Of a stretch of DNA of 64,000 nucleotides, positions 62,481 to 64,000 are shown in pieces. The notes under the pieces were generated by a model. It ran no database searches. It worked only from the letters and a program-made list of their open reading frames with translations, and was not told the origin of the DNA. How positions within the stretch are numbered: the stretch's first letter is position 1; every line of letters starts with the position of its first letter. The stretch is from an uncultured Jannaschia sp. (GTDB lineage: Bacteria > Pseudomonadota > Alphaproteobacteria > Rhodobacterales > Rhodobacteraceae). Position numbers and translations under genes: made by a program. Location: NCBI GenBank assembly GCA_947494145.1, contig CANLTZ010000002.1, positions 434,001 to 498,000 on the forward strand, read 5' to 3'.

Positions 62481-62739
62481 CCTTGTCGAGTGACCGTCGG
62501 ACGCCGCTCAAGACGCTTGATGCAATTGCCTTTCCGACGACGCGTGCCCGGGTGCAAGCGCCTCGTATCGCACCGGGGGCCGTCGATGGGCGAGCGCGTC
62601 GCAGATTTGCGGCTGTTGGGGGACGAAGCGTGGCGCTGCGCCAAACGGCAAGCTACATCTGGGCTTCGAATGATCGACAAAGAAAAAAGGGGTGTTTCGC
62701 ACCCCTTTCGTTGTCATCCATTTCCGTCCTGATCGTCGA
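62481..62739. other. Intergenic region with a minus-strand terminator
   Basis: 259 bases between iclR and the L,D-transpeptidase gene (convergent). Apart from the terminator at 62683-62708 nothing is recognised. Confidence 0.45.
62683..62708 (-). terminator. Rho-independent terminator of the L,D-transpeptidase gene
   Basis: On the minus strand: AAAGGGGTG, loop CGAAA, CACCCCTTT followed by more Ts. Nine-base stem and a T6 tract. It lies 32 bases after the stop at 62740. Confidence 0.85.
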
Positions 62740-63297
62740 TCAGGCGGCCTGCGGATAGAGCACGACACGTGACCGCATCGGGACGCGGTTATACAAGTCC
62801 ACGGCTTGATCGTTGACCAAACGCGCGCAGCCATTCGACACGGCTGTCCCGATGGTGCCGGGGGCGTTCGTTCCGTGGATGCGCAGATAGGTGTCGCCCC
62901 GTCCAGGCTGGAACAGGTAGAGCGCGCGGGCCCCAAGTGGGTTGTCCGGCCCGCCGGGCATGCCGTCTTCCCATTCACGATAGGCGGGGTTTCGTTCCAT
63001 CATGGCCTGGGTCGGTGTCCAGCTTGGCCATTCCTTCTTGGCGCCCACATAGAATTCGCCCGGCTCATAAAGACCCGGGCGCCCGATGCCGACCATATAG
63101 CGCATGGCGGTGCCGTTGGGCTGCGTCCAGTAGAGCATGAAGGTGTCGGGAATGACGTGGATTTCATTCGGCGCCACCCCTTCCCGGATCGGCACTTCCA
63201 CGGGCATGAAATCGGGACGCAGCGCCCGTGCGAAGGCCTCTGTCGTCCCAAAAAGGGACAGCGCGGCGCTTCCGGCGATCAACTCACGACGATTCAT
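62740..63297 (-). CDS. L,D-transpeptidase (YkuD/ErfK family)
   Basis: 185 residues from the ATG at 63297 after GAAGGAG. A Tat-like leader, MNRRELIAGSAALSLFGTTE, ends at AFA. The YkuD domain has VIPDTFMLYWTQ, TPTQAMMERNPAYREWEDGM, and the catalytic motif IHGTNAPGTIGTAVSNGCAR with Cys in SNGC-A-R and His in HGT. It cross-links peptidoglycan by 3-3 bonds or attaches outer-membrane proteins. A strong terminator follows. It stands alone. Confidence 0.93.
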   Translation of the reverse strand: MNRRELIAGSAALSLFGTTEAFARALRPDFMPVEVPIREGVAPNEIHVIPDTFMLYWTQPNGTAMRYMVGIGRPGLYEPGEFYVGAKKEWPSWTPTQAMMERNPAYREWEDGMPGGPDNPLGARALYLFQPGRGDTYLRIHGTNAPGTIGTAVSNGCARLVNDQAVDLYNRVPMRSRVVLYPQAA

Positions 63298-63480
63298 GAC
63301 GCACTCCTTCAAAAAACATCGACAGCCCAGATCTGGGCCAATTCCCGCTTATCCCGGACATAGCTGGGCGCGATTCTCAAGATCGCAAGGCCCGGCACCC
63401 CGTCTTTCGCGCCCCATGTGACGCAGATTCAACTCAGTTTCCGGCCATTTTTGCCTTTGGCTGCTGTTCGACCGGCTGTG

Positions 63481-64000
63481 TCACGTGTTGAACAGAAAGT
63501 GCAGGACATCCCCGTCGCGCACCACATATCCTTTGCCTTCGGCGCGCATCTTGCCCGCTTCCTTTGCGGGCTGTTCCCCTCCCAGCGTGACGAAATCGTC
63601 ATAGGCGATGGTTTCGGCCCGAATGAACCCTTTCTCGAAATCCCCATGGATGACGCCCGCGGCCTTGGGGGCCGTCGTACCCTGCGGAACGGTCCAGGCG
63701 CGCGCTTCCTTAGGGCCCACGGTAAAGTAAGTCTCCAAATGCAAAAGCGCATAGCCCGCCCGGATCAACCGGTCCAAACCCGCTTCTTCCAAACCCATTT
63801 CTTCCAGGAATTCCGTGGCTTCTTCGTCTGAGAGTTGTGCAATCTCCTCCTCAATCTGGGCAGAGATCACCACATGCGCCGCACCCTGCGCCGCCGCCAT
63901 CTTTGCCACGGCGGTCGAAAACACATTCCCGTCCGCCGCCGAGCTCTCGTCTACGTTGCAAACGTAAAGAATGGGTTTCGTCGTCAGAAGCTGAAGGCCC
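63481..64000 (-). CDS. ychF: YchF/OLA1 GTPase, 5' part beyond the window
   Basis: The last 173 residues, on the minus strand, with the 5' end outside the window (open to base 64000). LQLLTTKPILYVCNVDESSA (the NKxD-like NVDE element), SAQIEEEIAQLSDEEATEFL EEMGLEEAGLDRLIRAGY, and the C-terminal TGS domain YFTVGPKEARAWTVPQGTTA … AGVIHGDFEKGFIRAETIAY … YVVRDGDVLHFLFNT. YchF is an ATP/GTPase that binds ribosomes and modulates stress responses. Confidence 0.95.
   Translation of the reverse strand, partial: GLQLLTTKPILYVCNVDESSAADGNVFSTAVAKMAAAQGAAHVVISAQIEEEIAQLSDEEATEFLEEMGLEEAGLDRLIRAGYALLHLETYFTVGPKEARAWTVPQGTTAPKAAGVIHGDFEKGFIRAETIAYDDFVTLGGEQPAKEAGKMRAEGKGYVVRDGDVLHFLFNT

Overview
The window comes from a GC-rich alphaproteobacterium, almost certainly the Rhodobacteraceae (Roseobacter/Rhodobacter group). 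The evidence is a bchE-bchJ bacteriochlorophyll pair, a GapR-type DUF2312 protein, a PleD-like diguanylate cyclase, an ECF-sigma/EF-hand cluster, DUF983 and DUF3572 proteins, TRAP transport genes and a reductive pyrimidine pathway. The bchEJ pair implies a phototroph, although no larger photosynthesis cluster lies in the window. Coding density is high, many genes overlap by 1-4 bases, and the only clear mobile element is one damaged IS30-family copy.

Layout. 0-7.7 kb: end of an MFS exporter, a Stealth phosphotransferase, mfd, a membrane protein, hemB and a MarR regulator. 7.8-10.9 kb: lipoprotein, bchE-bchJ under overlapping FnrL-like and PpsR-like sites, then tRNA-Ser. 11-24 kb: pyrimidine catabolism (hydA, ureidopropionase, preA, preT, RutR-like regulator) mixed with small secreted proteins, a class II aldolase, DedA, methyltransferase, VOC and GFA genes. 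24-31 kb: secreted protein, patatin, pentapeptide protein, 3-hydroxybutyrate dehydrogenase, a candidate small RNA, a peptide-type binding protein, DUF3572 and PleD. 31-37 kb: ECF sigma module, DUF983, Nudix, EamA and cupin genes. 37-41 kb: maeB behind a perfect 24-base palindrome, plus a coupled large unknown protein. 41-49.7 kb: divergent acyl-CoA dehydrogenase and APH-like kinase, two SnoaL-like proteins, a lone ABC ATPase, GMC oxidoreductase and aminotransferase. 49.7-55 kb: a lower-GC patch with a DUF1963 gene broken by an amber codon, gapR, an MFS gene and the IS30 copy. 55-62.5 kb: unknown protein, tRNA-Thr, then a gentisate operon with its own TRAP transporter and divergent IclR regulator. 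62.7-64 kb: L,D-transpeptidase and the 3' part of ychF.

How the genes work together. HydA, the ureidopropionase and PreAT make up the reductive uracil/thymine route. RutR-like palindromes sit in front of both the ureidopropionase operon and preT. Gentisate dioxygenase, a GST-type maleylpyruvate isomerase and a fumarylpyruvate hydrolase would convert gentisate to fumarate and pyruvate, and the TRAP genes probably import the aromatic acid. The ACAD/kinase pair resembles the two halves of animal ACAD10/ACAD11.

The least explained signals are non-coding: a ~75-nt candidate small RNA at 27.24-27.32 kb with its own promoter, two internal stem-forming segments and an intrinsic terminator; a two-copy structured intergenic element at 17.3 and 47.6 kb; and a short hairpin family that occurs in pairs at 41.0 and 49.8 kb.
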